Program-made: the position numbers and the translations under genes
Notes under the pieces: generated by a model
Databases searched by the model: none
What the model was told of the DNA's origin: nothing
What the model saw: the letters and a program-made list of their open reading frames with translations, nothing else
In this document: positions 1 through 9,086 of the stretch, in pieces
How the letters are laid out: each line of letters starts with the position of its first letter
Numbering within the stretch: the stretch's first letter is position 1
From: Streptomyces coeruleorubidus
GTDB taxonomy: Bacteria > Actinomycetota > Actinomycetes > Streptomycetales > Streptomycetaceae
Reading direction: 5' to 3'
Length of the DNA: 64,000 nucleotides
NCBI RefSeq assembly: GCF_028885415.1
Contig: NZ_CP118527.1
Span: 5,270,001 to 5,334,000, forward strand

Positions 1-2
1 CG

Positions 3-515
3 TACGGCAAGTTCACCGGCGGCAAGGGCCTGTTCTTCTTCCAGGGCAGCTGGATCACGCAGACCCTCGACAAGAACTTCAAGGGCAAGTACGGCGTCTT
101 CCCGATGCCGCCGGCCACGCAGGACGGCCCGTACGCGGGCATGACCAGCAACACCCTCGCCTTCTCCATCGCCGCCCGCTCCAAGAACAAGGACGCCGCC
201 GCCCTGTTCCTGGACTTCCTCACCACCCCCGAGGCCGCGAAGGTCGCCGTCGACAACGGCTACGCCGCCCTGACCGACGGTACGGCCGCCCCGGGCAAGC
301 CGTCGCTGTCCGGCACGCTGACCGAGCAGATCCAGGCCGGCTACGCCGCGATTGCCGCCGACAACGGCTTCGACAGCTGGCTGCAGAACGCCGCCCCGGC
401 CCTCAACACCAAGCTGACCCAGCAGCTCCAGCTGCTGGTCTCCGGCAAGGTCGAGCCCGCCGCGATGGTCGAGACCCTCCAGACCACCTACGCCGACGCA
501 CTGAAGAACAGCTGA
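3..515 (+). CDS. Sugar ABC transporter substrate-binding protein (C-terminal part)
   Basis: The gene enters the window already open, and the last 170 codons are visible. The product looks like the C-terminal lobe of an extracellular solute-binding protein of the carbohydrate family 1 type. It has a GSW-type hinge segment near the start and a helical tail rich in Gln and Ala. It would capture an oligosaccharide outside the cell and deliver it to the two permeases encoded 5 bp and about 900 bp downstream. The presence of an alpha-glucosidase in the same operon suggests an alpha-linked glucoside substrate. The N-terminus, including any lipobox, lies outside the window. Confidence 0.85.
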   Translation, partial: YGKFTGGKGLFFFQGSWITQTLDKNFKGKYGVFPMPPATQDGPYAGMTSNTLAFSIAARSKNKDAAALFLDFLTTPEAAKVAVDNGYAALTDGTAAPGKPSLSGTLTEQIQAGYAAIAADNGFDSWLQNAAPALNTKLTQQLQLLVSGKVEPAAMVETLQTTYADALKNS

Positions 516-520
516 GGGGT

Positions 521-1438
521 ATGCGATCCACCAAGTCGCCCGTCGGCGTCACCGCCGCCCGGAGCCGCCACCGGCTCCGGGCCCGGCGGTGGGCCGGCTG
601 GCTCTTCGCCCTCCCCGCCCTCGCCTTCTACGGCGTCTTCAACTTCTACCCGGTCCTGCTGTCGATCCAGTACTCCTTCTACGACTGGGACGGCGTCGGC
701 GCCTCCACCTGGGTGGGCCTGAGGAACTACACCGAGGTCTTCACGGACAACGAGCAGTTCTCCTCCCTGCTCCACGCCTTCTACCTGATCCTCTTCTTCA
801 CCATCCTGCCGGTGACCATCGCCCTGATCACCGCCTCCGTACTGAGGCAGCTGCAAGGCCGCTTCACCGGCGCCCTGGCCCGCACGCTCCTCTTCCTGCC
901 GCAGATCATCCCCGGAGCCGCCGCGGGCGTCGCCTGGACCTGGATGTACTCCGACAACGGCGTGGTCAACCAGCTCCTGCGCGCCATCGGCCTCGACGGC
1001 GTCACCCGCGCTTGGCTCGCCGACTACACCTGGGCCCTGACCGCGGTCGGCTTCATCGGCACCTGGCTGTCCACCGGTCTGTGCACGATGCTGCTCCTGG
1101 CCGGCATCGGAAAGATCGACAACAGCCTGTACGAGGCGGCCCGCATCGACGGCGCCGGTCCCATCCGCCAGTTCCTGGCCGTCACCCTGCCCGGTCTGCG
1201 CAACGAGATCGGGGTCTGCGTCACCATCACGATCATCGCCGCGCTCGCCAGCTTCGACGTCGTCTATCTCGCCACCCAGGGCGGCCCCGGCACCCAGACC
1301 ATGGTCCCCGGCGTCGCCGTCTACCGTCTGGCCTTCAACGACGCCCGCCTCGGCGCGGCCTCCGCGCTCGCCGTCGTCCTCGCCCTGGTCGTGATCGCAG
1401 TCGTCGTCCCGCTCCAGCGCCTGTTCCGGGAGAAGTAG
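521..1438 (+). CDS. Sugar ABC transporter permease, MalF type
   Basis: A 305-residue membrane protein with a basic N-terminus followed by about six hydrophobic segments. It carries the cytoplasmic EAA loop of importer permeases (EAARIDGAGP near residue 205, followed by LPGL), which docks onto the ATPase. It starts 5 bp after the binding-protein stop and ends 4 bp before the second permease, so the three form one operon. No ATPase gene is present in the window. In Streptomyces many such importers use the shared ATPase MsiK, so a missing local ATPase is expected (family knowledge, not shown here). The exact sugar cannot be read from the sequence. Confidence 0.9.
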   Translation: MRSTKSPVGVTAARSRHRLRARRWAGWLFALPALAFYGVFNFYPVLLSIQYSFYDWDGVGASTWVGLRNYTEVFTDNEQFSSLLHAFYLILFFTILPVTIALITASVLRQLQGRFTGALARTLLFLPQIIPGAAAGVAWTWMYSDNGVVNQLLRAIGLDGVTRAWLADYTWALTAVGFIGTWLSTGLCTMLLLAGIGKIDNSLYEAARIDGAGPIRQFLAVTLPGLRNEIGVCVTITIIAALASFDVVYLATQGGPGTQTMVPGVAVYRLAFNDARLGAASALAVVLALVVIAVVVPLQRLFREK

Positions 1439-1442
1439 TCCG

Positions 1443-2285
1443 ATGCCCGAACGCACGCAGACCGCACGCGCACTTCGCCGTCGCACTCCCGGACTCATCC
1501 TCATCACGGCCGCCGCGCTCTACTCCGTCGTCCCGCTCCTGAGCATGGTCAGCGCGGCCCTCGCGCCCCAGGGCACGTTTCCCTCCGGACTGAGCTGGCC
1601 GTCCGACCCGCACTGGCACAACTTCGTCGACGCCTGGAACGTCGCCAACATCACGACGCTGCTGAAGTCCAGCATGCTCATCGTGCTCGGCGTCGTCCCC
1701 GTCGCGGTCCTGATCGCGACGATGGCCGCGTACGCGATCGCCGTACTGGAGATCCCGCTGGGCGGCGTCTTCTACACGGTCCTCGTCCTGACGCTGACCC
1801 TGCCGTACGAGATTGTGATCGTCCCGCTCTACGAACAGACCAGAGCCATGGGCCTGTTGGGCACCCAGTGGGCGCTGATCCTCCCGCTCATCGGGATGAA
1901 CATGCCGTTCGCGGTGTTCTGGATGAGGGCGCACTTCGCAGGAGTACCGAAGGAGTTGTCCGAGGCGGCGGGCATGGACGGCGCTGGCCCCTGGCGCGCG
2001 CTGTTCCACATCCACCTGCCGCTCGCCCGCCCCGCGATCGCCTCCCTCGCCCTGCTGATGTTCCTGTCCACCTGGAACCAGTTCCTGCTCGCCCTGGTGC
2101 TCATCGACGACCCCAACAAGCGCACCATGGCCGGCGCCCTGCAGGCGTTCACCACCAAATACAGCACCGACCAGGTCCTGCTGAACGCCGGTGCCCTTCT
2201 CATCATGGCCCCCACGATCCTCGTGTTCCTTGTCCTGCAACGCCACTTCGTCAAGGCGCTGCTCCAGGGCTCGATCAAGGGCTGA
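1443..2285 (+). CDS. Sugar ABC transporter permease, MalG type
   Basis: A 280-residue inner-membrane permease with six predicted hydrophobic segments and the EAA motif at about residues 174-186 (EAAGMDGAGP followed by LPLARP). It is the partner of the preceding permease. The MalF/MalG order and the near-zero spacing are typical of carbohydrate uptake 1 family importers. The short gap to the downstream alpha-glucosidase (45 bp) supports co-transcription, so uptake and intracellular hydrolysis of the sugar are probably induced together. Confidence 0.9.
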   Translation: MPERTQTARALRRRTPGLILITAAALYSVVPLLSMVSAALAPQGTFPSGLSWPSDPHWHNFVDAWNVANITTLLKSSMLIVLGVVPVAVLIATMAAYAIAVLEIPLGGVFYTVLVLTLTLPYEIVIVPLYEQTRAMGLLGTQWALILPLIGMNMPFAVFWMRAHFAGVPKELSEAAGMDGAGPWRALFHIHLPLARPAIASLALLMFLSTWNQFLLALVLIDDPNKRTMAGALQAFTTKYSTDQVLLNAGALLIMAPTILVFLVLQRHFVKALLQGSIKG

Positions 2286-2330
2286 CCCACCACCCCCACC
2301 CTCTTCTTCAGACAGTCAGGACCGAGCACC

Positions 2331-3983
2331 ATGAGCATCCCGACCCCCACCGCGCTGCCAGCCGACGCCGACTGGTGGCGCAGGGCCGCCATCTACCAGG
2401 TCTACATACGCAGCTTCGCCGACGGCGACGGCGACGGCACCGGCGACATCGCCGGCCTCCGCTCCCGCCTGCAGTACCTGGCCTACCTCGGTGTCGACGC
2501 GATCTGGATCAACCCCTGGTACCCGTCCCCGCTGGCCGACGGCGGCTACGACGTCTCCGACTGCCGCGACATCCATCCCGCCTACGGCACGCTGGACGAG
2601 GCCAAGCAACTGATCACGGAGGCCCACGAGCTGGGCCTGCGCGTGATCCTCGACATCGTCCCCAACCACACCTCCGACCAGCACGTCTGGTTCCAGCAGG
2701 CGTTGGCGGCCGGCCCCGGCTCACCGGAACGGAACCGCTTCATCTTCCGCGACGGCAAGGGCAAGGACGGCTCCCTGCCACCCAACGACTGGCACGCGGC
2801 CTTCGGCGGCCCCACCTGGACCCGCACCGACGACGGCCAGTGGTACCTCCACCTCTTCGCCCCCGAACAGCCCGACCTCAACTGGGACAACCCCGAGGTC
2901 CGTGCCGAGTTCGAGTCGATCCTGCGTTTCTGGTTCGACCTGGGCGTCGACGGCTTCCGCATCGACGTGGCTCACGGCATGGTCAAGGACCCGGCGCTGC
3001 CCGACCTCGGGCTGACCGAGTTCTCCGTCCTCACGGGCGAGGGCCAGCAGGACCACCCGCACTGGGACCGCGACGGACTGCACGACATCTTCCGCAGCTG
3101 GCGCGCCATCGCAGACAGCTACCCCGACCCCCGCTTCTTCGTCGCCGAGGCCCACGTACGACCCCGCCGCATGCCGGAGTACCTCCGCCCGGACCAGCTC
3201 CACACGGCCTTCAACTTCGACTTCCTCAAGTGCCCTCTGGACGCGGGCGCGTTGCGGGAGGTCATCGACCGCAGCATCACCAGCCTCGCCGCCGTCGGCG
3301 CGCCCGCCACCTGGGTGCTGTCCAACCACGACGAGACGCGCCACGTCACCCGCTACGGCCGCGCCGACACCGGCGTCCAGGCCCTGTTCCGGGACCGGCC
3401 GATCCCCACCGACCTCGTGCTCGGCACCCGCCGCGCCCGGGCGGCGGCCCTGTTGATGCTGGCCCTGCCCGGAGGTGCGTATGTCTACCAGGGTGAGGAG
3501 TTGGGCCTCTACGAGGTCGAGGACATCCCGGAGGAACTCCTCCAGGACCCCATCTGGGAACGCTCCGGCCACACCCTCCGCGGCCGGGACGGCTGCCGCG
3601 TCCCCCTCCCGTGGACCGGTGACACCCCGCCCTTCGGCTTCAGCACCTCCGGCGCCGCGCCCTGGCTGCCTCAGCCCGAGGACTGGAAGTCGTACACCGC
3701 CGAGGCCAACCAGGCCGACCCCGCCTCCATGCTCCAGCTCTACCGCGCCGCCCTGCGCCTGCGCCGCACCGAACTCGGCCTGCGCGGTGAGGAGTTCCGC
3801 TGGCTGGAGAGCCCGCAGGGCACGCTGCTCTTCGAGCGGGGCAACGGCGTGGTGTGCGCGGTGAACCTGTCCGACCAGCCCGTTTCCCTCCCCGCCGGCC
3901 ACAGCCCCCTCCTCGTCTCGGGGCTGCTGGACGATGAGGGTCTGCTGCCGCCGGACACCACCGCCTGGCTGCACCGGGGCTGA
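2331..3983 (+). CDS. GH13 alpha-glucosidase (oligo-1,6-glucosidase type)
   Basis: A 550-residue cytoplasmic glycoside hydrolase family 13 enzyme with no signal peptide. The TIM-barrel motifs are complete: DIVPNHTS near residue 108, the nucleophile in DGFRIDVAH (Asp212), the acid/base in FVAEAH (Glu273), and the transition-state Asp in SNHDETR (Asp334). Length and motif spelling fit alpha-glucosidases that cleave maltose, isomaltose or trehalose-like disaccharides rather than secreted amylases. It is the last gene of the sugar-importer operon and would hydrolyse the imported sugar to glucose. Substrate specificity is inference. A strong hairpin terminator follows 17 bp after the stop. Confidence 0.9.
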   Translation: MSIPTPTALPADADWWRRAAIYQVYIRSFADGDGDGTGDIAGLRSRLQYLAYLGVDAIWINPWYPSPLADGGYDVSDCRDIHPAYGTLDEAKQLITEAHELGLRVILDIVPNHTSDQHVWFQQALAAGPGSPERNRFIFRDGKGKDGSLPPNDWHAAFGGPTWTRTDDGQWYLHLFAPEQPDLNWDNPEVRAEFESILRFWFDLGVDGFRIDVAHGMVKDPALPDLGLTEFSVLTGEGQQDHPHWDRDGLHDIFRSWRAIADSYPDPRFFVAEAHVRPRRMPEYLRPDQLHTAFNFDFLKCPLDAGALREVIDRSITSLAAVGAPATWVLSNHDETRHVTRYGRADTGVQALFRDRPIPTDLVLGTRRARAAALLMLALPGGAYVYQGEELGLYEVEDIPEELLQDPIWERSGHTLRGRDGCRVPLPWTGDTPPFGFSTSGAAPWLPQPEDWKSYTAEANQADPASMLQLYRAALRLRRTELGLRGEEFRWLESPQGTLLFERGNGVVCAVNLSDQPVSLPAGHSPLLVSGLLDDEGLLPPDTTAWLHRG

Positions 3984-3999
3984 CCTCACCTCAATCCGC

Positions 4000-4043
4000 C
4001 AGGGCCTGTCCGGTGTTCCTCCCCGCCACCCGGACAGGCCCTG
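4000..4043 (+). terminator. Terminator of the sugar uptake operon
   Basis: A perfect 14-bp inverted repeat (CAGGGCCTGTCCGG at 4000-4013, complement at 4030-4043) with a 16-nt loop, 17 bp after the alpha-glucosidase stop. There is no strong T-run, as is common in high-GC actinomycetes. Confidence 0.75.
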
Positions 4044-4098
4044 GTCTCATTGCGGGAGTCAGCCGAACGATGCTCCATGGAGGAGTGTTACGGCCTGA

Positions 4099-4713
4099 TG
4101 GCGGCTTACCTGCTGGCGGCGGCTGGCTGAATGGCAGGAGGCCGGCGTGTGGGAGGAGCTTCAGCGGGTGCTGCTGGACCGGTTGCGGGCGGCGGACCGC
4201 CTGGACTTCTCCCGCGTCACCGTGGACTCCTCGCATGTGCCGGCCAAGCGGGGGCGAAGCAGCCCAAAAGTCGGTCCGAGTCCGGTTGACCGTGCGTGGC
4301 CGGGCTCGAAGCATCATGTGCTGACCGATGCCCACGGCACCCCGCTGCGCGTGTCGCACACTGGCGGGCACCGCAACGACATCACCCAGCTTCTGCCGCT
4401 GGTCGACGGCCTGCCCCCGGTGCGGGGCAAACGGGGCCGGCCCCGCCGCACGCGGTACGCCGATCGCGGCTACGACCACGACAGCTACCGATGCTGTCTA
4501 CATCAGCGCGGCATCGTCCCGGGGATCGCCCGGCGCGGCGAGCCGCACGGTTCGGGCCTGGGCCGCATCCGGTGGGTCGCCGAGACCGCCATCGCCTGGC
4601 TCCACGGCCCCCGCCGCTTACGGACTCGCTGGGAAGTCCGAGACGACATGCACGATGCCTTCCTTCAGCTCGCCCACTGCATGACGCGTGCTCGCAAGCA
4701 TCCGGCTTTCTGA
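4099..4713 (+). pseudogene. Truncated IS5-family transposase
   Basis: The reading frame encodes the C-terminal part (about 200 residues) of an IS5/IS427-type DDE transposase. All three catalytic positions are visible: the Asp in VTVDSSHVPAKRG, the Asp in YADRGYD, and the Glu in WVAETAIAWLHG. Recognisable similarity starts at a TCWRRLAEW segment around 4108, just after an in-frame stop at 4096. The upstream half of the element, which would hold the first part of the transposase, is missing: only about 110 bp separate this frame from the previous gene. A GTG at 4147 could be an internal start. No intact terminal inverted repeats were identified. The copy is most likely a dead remnant. Confidence 0.8.
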
Positions 4714-4755
4714 AAGGACCCCTTAGGGCACGCGGAGGGCGCGGAGCTCATGAAC

Positions 4756-4782
4756 AAACCCCAGGCCGCTGACCTGGGGTTT
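4756..4782 (-). terminator. Terminator downstream of tRNA-Gly
   Basis: A perfect 10-bp inverted repeat (AAACCCCAGG at 4756-4765 and its complement at 4773-4782) with a 7-nt loop. It lies 8 bp beyond the 3' end of the minus-strand tRNA. Read on the minus strand, the stem ends in a short T-run. Confidence 0.7.
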
Positions 4783-4790
4783 CTCTCTGG

Positions 4791-4861
4791 AGCGGGTGAC
4801 GAGAATCGAACTCGCGCTCTCAGCTTGGGAAGCTGATGTTCTACCATTAAACTACACCCGC
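4791..4861 (-). tRNA. tRNA-Gly (anticodon CCC)
   Basis: Read on the minus strand, this 71-nt segment folds as a complete cloverleaf. The acceptor stem is GCGGGTG paired with CACCCGC (plus-strand 4855-4861 with 4792-4798). The D arm contains AATGGTAGA. The anticodon stem TCAGC/GCTGA encloses the loop TTCCCAA, giving anticodon CCC. The T arm is CGAG-TTCGATT-CTCG. The discriminator base is T and no CCA is encoded. It decodes GGG glycine codons. The IS5 remnant lies 78 bp from its 3' end. Confidence 0.95.
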
Positions 4862-5135
4862 GTAAGACGCCGACCGGAGTCGGTGTCCGAATGCCCGCTC
4901 ACTCTACCTCATGGCAGGCCTCCGGTGTTCAAACCGCGAGGCCTCCGTGCGTTTCAGGGGCTGGGATCGGGCTGCGGGTGACCGGAGTTGGGGCGTACGG
5001 TGGGGGCGCGGGCGAGGGCCCGGACGGGACCGGAGTGCCGCCTGGAGGGCCGTCCCTTTGATCCCGTACTGTGGCTTTTGTCGTCAGGCAAGCAGCAGCC
5101 GGACGCGGCTCTTGGGGAAGGGACTCTTGGACTTG

Positions 5136-5294
5136 ATGGAGCGCACCGTCGTCCGTTGTGCGGATGGGCACGTGTTCACCACCGCTTCGTTCCCGATGCA
5201 GCAGGCCGAGCGGCTCGGCCCTGCTCGGCTGCTTCGGTGTCCGCGATGTGCGCGGCTCAGGAACGTCGTGCCCGTGAGCTACGAGAAGCGGTAG
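5136..5294 (+). CDS. Small zinc-ribbon-like protein
   Basis: A 52-residue protein starting at ATG 5136, with a purine-rich ribosome-binding stretch (GGGGAAGGGA) ending 12 bp upstream. It has a Cys near the N-terminus (VVRCADGHVF) and a CPRC pair near the C-terminus (LLRCPRC), the spacing of a compact zinc ribbon. It resembles small conserved Streptomyces proteins with the same CADGHVF and CPRCARLR motifs, seen here from memory. Function is unknown; a role in nucleic-acid or protein binding is only a guess from the fold. The reading frame is open further upstream, but that extension is not protein-like. Confidence 0.65.
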   Translation: MERTVVRCADGHVFTTASFPMQQAERLGPARLLRCPRCARLRNVVPVSYEKR

Positions 5295-5378
5295 CGCAGC
5301 GGCCACCAGAAGCACGCAGGCAGGCGCGCGGAGACGTCCGATTGTGGTCGCTCCGCGCGCCTTGCGTATCCTCGGGGC

Positions 5379-5954
5379 GTGCTTCTCTCAGACAAGGACA
5401 TCCGGGCCGAGATCGATGCCGGGCGGGTACGGATCGATCCCTATGACGACGCGATGGTGCAGCCGTCGAGCATCGACGTGCGGCTCGACCGCTATTTCCG
5501 GGTGTTCGAGAATCACCGGTACCCGCACATCGACCCCTCGATCGAGCAGGCCGATCTGACGCGGCTCGTCGAGCCGGAGGGGGACGAGCCGTTCATCCTG
5601 CATCCCGGGGAGTTCGTCCTCGCCAGTACGTACGAGGTCATCTCGCTGCCCGACGATCTCGCCTCCCGGCTGGAGGGGAAGAGTTCGCTGGGCCGGCTCG
5701 GACTGGTCACGCATTCGACGGCCGGCTTCATCGATCCTGGGTTCAGCGGGCACGTGACCCTCGAGCTGTCCAACCTCGCCACCCTGCCCATCAAGCTGTG
5801 GCCGGGGATGAAGATCGGGCAGCTGTGCATGTTCCGGCTCAGCTCGCCCGCCGACTTCCCGTACGGGAGCGAGCGGTACGGGTCGCGGTACCAGGGGCAG
5901 CGAGGGCCGACCGCCTCCCGGTCCTTCCTCAACTTCCACCGGACCCAGGTGTGA
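5379..5954 (+). CDS. dcd: dCTP deaminase
   Basis: A 191-residue enzyme that deaminates dCTP to dUTP, feeding dTMP synthesis (some actinobacterial members also cleave dUTP to dUMP). Visible family motifs are [10 protein letters not shown] near the N-terminus, [12 protein letters not shown] near residue 100, [12 protein letters not shown] near 111-122, and the catalytic glutamate in VTLEL (about Glu129). The C-terminal lid ends in [11 protein letters not shown]. The start is GTG at 5379. Its TGA overlaps a GTG of the next gene, so the two may be translationally coupled. Confidence 0.95.
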   Translation: MLLSDKDIRAEIDAGRVRIDPYDDAMVQPSSIDVRLDRYFRVFENHRYPHIDPSIEQADLTRLVEPEGDEPFILHPGEFVLASTYEVISLPDDLASRLEGKSSLGRLGLVTHSTAGFIDPGFSGHVTLELSNLATLPIKLWPGMKIGQLCMFRLSSPADFPYGSERYGSRYQGQRGPTASRSFLNFHRTQV

Positions 5955-5965
5955 GCGGCCCGGAC

Positions 5966-6478
5966 ATGAGTGACGCGGGTATGAGTGACGTTCGCGAGAA
6001 CCTGACCTACGAGCAGTTCGGCGTCGCCGTGCGCGAGCTCGCGCAGACCATCGCCGACGACGGGTACGAGCCCGACATAGTGCTCAGCATCGCCCGCGGC
6101 GGTGTCTTCGTGGCCGGCGGGCTCGCCTACGCCCTCGACTGCAAGAACATCCATCTCGTGAACGTGGAGTTCTATACGGGTGTGGGCACGACGCTCGAGA
6201 TGCCCGTCATGCTCGCTCCCGTCCCCAACGTGATCGACTTCTCCGAGAAGAAGGTGCTGATCACCGACGATGTCGCCGACACCGGCAAGACGCTCAAGCT
6301 GGTCCGCGACTTCTGCCTCGACACCGTCGCCGAGGTGCGCAGCGCCGTCGTCTACGAGAAGTCCCAGTCGCTGGTGAAGTGCGAGTACGTGTGGAAGCGG
6401 ACCGACGAGTGGATCAACTTCCCGTGGTCCGTGGAGCCGCCCGTGGTGCGGCGGGCCGACCAGGTGCTTGACGCCTGA
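5966..6478 (+). CDS. Type I phosphoribosyltransferase
   Basis: A PRTase-fold enzyme of about 170 residues. The PRPP-binding loop is clear (VLITDDVADTGKT), and a second motif, VLSIARGGVFVAGGLA, holds the pyrophosphate loop. Similar proteins are annotated as xanthine/guanine- or hypoxanthine-type phosphoribosyltransferases. The base used cannot be decided from sequence. Three starts are possible: GTG 5951 (overlapping the dcd stop), ATG 5966 and ATG 5981. I chose 5966, but 5981 gives the same domain. Placement after dcd fits nucleotide metabolism. A hairpin follows at 6501-6531. Confidence 0.8.
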   Translation: MSDAGMSDVRENLTYEQFGVAVRELAQTIADDGYEPDIVLSIARGGVFVAGGLAYALDCKNIHLVNVEFYTGVGTTLEMPVMLAPVPNVIDFSEKKVLITDDVADTGKTLKLVRDFCLDTVAEVRSAVVYEKSQSLVKCEYVWKRTDEWINFPWSVEPPVVRRADQVLDA

Positions 6479-6500
6479 GCTGAAGGAAAGAAGACAGGAA

Positions 6501-6531
6501 AAAGGGGCTCACCATGCCGGGGAGCCCCTTT
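6501..6531. terminator. Bidirectional terminator between convergent genes
   Basis: The inverted repeat AAAGGGGCTC (6501-6510) / GAGCCCCTTT (6522-6531), with an A-run on one flank and T-run character on the other. It separates the phosphoribosyltransferase gene from the convergent Yip1-domain gene. Confidence 0.8.
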
Positions 6532-6549
6532 CCTGCGCCGTGGCGAGCC

Positions 6550-7485
6550 TCAGACCGTGCCCAGCTTCACGATCGACAGCAGCGCGATCAGCTGGATCGC
6601 CGACGCGCCCAGCGCCTTCGGCCAGGGCAGGTCGTGGGAGCGGCTGACCATGAGGGTCAGCAGCATGCCGCCCGCGATCCAGGTGGCCCAGCCCAGCAGC
6701 TGCACGAACGTCGCGTCGCCGCCGGCGAACATCGCGAAGACCAGGCGGGGTGCGTCCGTGATGGACATGATCAGCATGGACAGGCCGACCGTGGGCTGCC
6801 AGGCGCCGTCGCCGCCGAGCTGGCGGGCCAGGGTGTGGGTGACCACGCCCAGGATGAACGCGCTGATCACCATCGCGACCGCCGTCGTCAGGACGATGGG
6901 GATCGCGTTCGAGAGTGTGGCGTTTATCGCATCCTTGCGGGCGCCGTCGAAGCCGAAGACCGCGAGCAGGCCGTAGAGGAACGTGACGATGAGGGCCGGG
7001 CCCCACATCGTGTAGTCCCGCATCTGGAGGAACGTCTGCTTGGGGGCGAGGACGATGCCCCTGAGCAGGGCCTTCCAGTGCAGACGCGGGCCGACCGGGC
7101 CGGGCGGCGGGGCGGCCGAGCCGGCGCGGTAGGTGTCGCCCTGGTTGTAGGGGTCCTCGCCGACGGAGAAGGCCTGGGTGTGGCCCGGGTTGTTCGCCGC
7201 GTACGGGTCGTGCGGGCCCTGGGGGCCGGGCGGGTACGCGCCGTCGCCGAAGTACTCCGGCTCGCCCTGGTCGCCGTAGCCGCCGCCGGGCCGTCCGGCG
7301 TTCGGCTGCGGCCAGGTGGGGCCGCCGCCGTTGCCGTACGGCGGCTGCTGCGGGTACGGCTGAGGCGGCGCCGGCGGGTAGCCGTACGACGGTCCCTGCG
7401 GCGTCTGCTGCCCGTACGGAGGGTTTTGCGGTCGCGTCTGAGGAGCGCCGTTGTTCCGGCCGCGTCCGATCCTGAATCCAGCCAC
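6550..7485 (-). CDS. Yip1-domain membrane protein
   Basis: About 311 residues from a GTG at 7485. The N-terminal 130 residues are low-complexity and rich in Pro, Gly, Tyr and Gln, hence cytoplasmic and disordered. The C-terminal 170 residues form about five membrane segments (WGPALIVTFLYGLLAVFG, then AIPIVLTTAVAMVISAFI and others) typical of the Yip1/YIPF superfamily. A longer frame open to 7566 is rejected because the extra residues are not conserved-looking. Function is unknown. It is convergent with the preceding gene and shares its terminator. Confidence 0.75.
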   Translation of the reverse strand: MAGFRIGRGRNNGAPQTRPQNPPYGQQTPQGPSYGYPPAPPQPYPQQPPYGNGGGPTWPQPNAGRPGGGYGDQGEPEYFGDGAYPPGPQGPHDPYAANNPGHTQAFSVGEDPYNQGDTYRAGSAAPPPGPVGPRLHWKALLRGIVLAPKQTFLQMRDYTMWGPALIVTFLYGLLAVFGFDGARKDAINATLSNAIPIVLTTAVAMVISAFILGVVTHTLARQLGGDGAWQPTVGLSMLIMSITDAPRLVFAMFAGGDATFVQLLGWATWIAGGMLLTLMVSRSHDLPWPKALGASAIQLIALLSIVKLGTV

Positions 7486-7649
7486 GTCTTCGAACGTACC
7501 TGGTCCCGGGCGGTGGCGTGCCGGGCCCGGGCATCCGGGCCCGGCTTTGCGGCCGAGCTGTGACATCCCTTAGGGGGTAAGGGCCTTGGGGCATCCGTGG
7601 GTTGTAGGGGTTCGGCCGTACGGGCATCGCCTCGGCCCTCGCCGGGGCG

Positions 7650-9086
7650 TCAGCCCAGCATGTCCTGGCCCAGCCTCAGGTAGCCGGTCGTCGACATGCC
7701 GAGCGAGCCGGGGCCGAAGCTGATCGCGTTCTTCGTCGTCACGCCCGAGGCCGAGCCGCGCAGGCTGTAGACGGCGCCGGAGGGGTGGTTCTCGCCGTCG
7801 GCGCCCACGGACAGGTCCGCCTTGCCGTCGCCGGTGAGGTCGGACAGGCGTACGGAGGCGCCGAAGCGGTCGGCGGACTCGGCGGTGCCGGGGACGCCGG
7901 CCGTGTTCTGGGTGAACGACTGGGCGCCGGTGGCGGTCAGGCCGGTGGCCGAGCCGCGCAGCACGATGACGCTGCCCGCGATCTCGGCGGTGCCGATGGT
8001 CTCGTGGAGCACGCCGACGGCCACCTCCGCGTAGCCGTCGCCGTCGACGTCGGCGACCGAGAGGTCGTTGCCGAACGCGTCCGTCTCCTCGTCCGCGCCG
8101 GGGACCCCCGGGGTGTCCTGGTTGATCGTCGTCTGGGGCTGGGTGCGGACGCCGTTCGCGCTGCCGAGGTAGGAGCTCACCGAGCCGCCGAGGCTCTTGC
8201 CGTTCGTTCCGGGGGCCGCCGTGACCACGTCGTCGTAGCCGTCGCCGTTGAGGTCGCCGACGGCGGCCAGCTCCCAGGCGTCGCTCTTGAGGAACGTCTG
8301 GTAGGTGAGGCCGGAGGCGGAACCGAGGTAGATCATGTTGCCGTCGTCGTACGTCGACGCCTCGCTGCCCGTGATGACCAGGTCGTCGGTGCCGTCGCCG
8401 TTGAGGTCGGCGGCGGCGAGGTCCTGGGCGCCGTAGAGGCTGTTGCCGGTCTGGAGGCCGGTGGCGAGCTCGTGGCGGCTCCCCGGGCCGGAGGCCTTGG
8501 TGAAGCCCTCGTGGATCCAGATGTCGCTGCCGGTGCTGCCGACGGCGAGGTCGGGGCGGCCGTCTGAGTCGAAGTCGCCGGTGGTGAGGGACATGCCGTA
8601 CTCGTCGTGGGCCGACACGGCCGGGTCGGGGACGCCGCGGCCGCCGGACAGGCCGCTCTTGCCGCCCCAGACGACCGTGACGGAGCCGCCGTCGGCGTCG
8701 GATCCGACGTCCTCGCCGACGCTGCCGATCACGAGGTCGGCGTACCCGTCGGCGTTGAGGTCGCCGGAGGTGAGGGACTTGCCGAAGCGGTCGCCCTGCT
8801 CGGCGGTGCCGGGGATGCCGGCCGTGTCCTGGGTCAGGACGGTGCGGCGGGCGGCACTGATGCCGCTCGCGGAGCCGTAGGTGACGACGACGGCGCCCGC
8901 GTCGGTCTTGCCGCCGACGGGGGTGTAGGGCGCGGCGGTGGCGAGGTCGCGGTAGCCGTCGCCGTTGAAGTCGTCGGCGTACTTGGCGGGGGCCGCGGTG
9001 GCGGCCGGTACGGCGGTGAAGAGGGCGGCGCCCAGCGCGGCCGTGGCGGTCAGGGCCGCGAGGGCGTGGGGGGTGCGGTGAGACAT
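7650..9086 (-). CDS. Secreted FG-GAP beta-propeller protein 1
   Basis: A 478-residue exported protein. A Sec signal peptide (LAALTATAALGAALFTAVPAAT) precedes seven FG-GAP/VCBS-like repeats. Each repeat carries a calcium-binding loop of the form DxNxDGxxD (for example DFNGDGYRD, DLNADGYAD, DLNGDGYDD), matching a seven-bladed integrin-alpha-type propeller. There is no membrane anchor or sortase signal, so it is probably released or loosely wall-bound. It is the last of six near-contiguous paralogues. A terminator-like hairpin at 9172-9202 isolates it from the gene before it, so it probably has its own promoter in 9087-9171. Role unknown; adhesion or carbohydrate/protein binding is inference. 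Confidence 0.85.
   Translation of the reverse strand: MSHRTPHALAALTATAALGAALFTAVPAATAAPAKYADDFNGDGYRDLATAAPYTPVGGKTDAGAVVVTYGSASGISAARRTVLTQDTAGIPGTAEQGDRFGKSLTSGDLNADGYADLVIGSVGEDVGSDADGGSVTVVWGGKSGLSGGRGVPDPAVSAHDEYGMSLTTGDFDSDGRPDLAVGSTGSDIWIHEGFTKASGPGSRHELATGLQTGNSLYGAQDLAAADLNGDGTDDLVITGSEASTYDDGNMIYLGSASGLTYQTFLKSDAWELAAVGDLNGDGYDDVVTAAPGTNGKSLGGSVSSYLGSANGVRTQPQTTINQDTPGVPGADEETDAFGNDLSVADVDGDGYAEVAVGVLHETIGTAEIAGSVIVLRGSATGLTATGAQSFTQNTAGVPGTAESADRFGASVRLSDLTGDGKADLSVGADGENHPSGAVYSLRGSASGVTTKNAISFGPGSLGMSTTGYLRLGQDMLG

Noticed and set aside
4099..5294. Integrated genomic island at tRNA-Gly
   Set aside because: There is no integrase, no excisionase and no duplicated tRNA end in the window. 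Only a truncated transposase is present.
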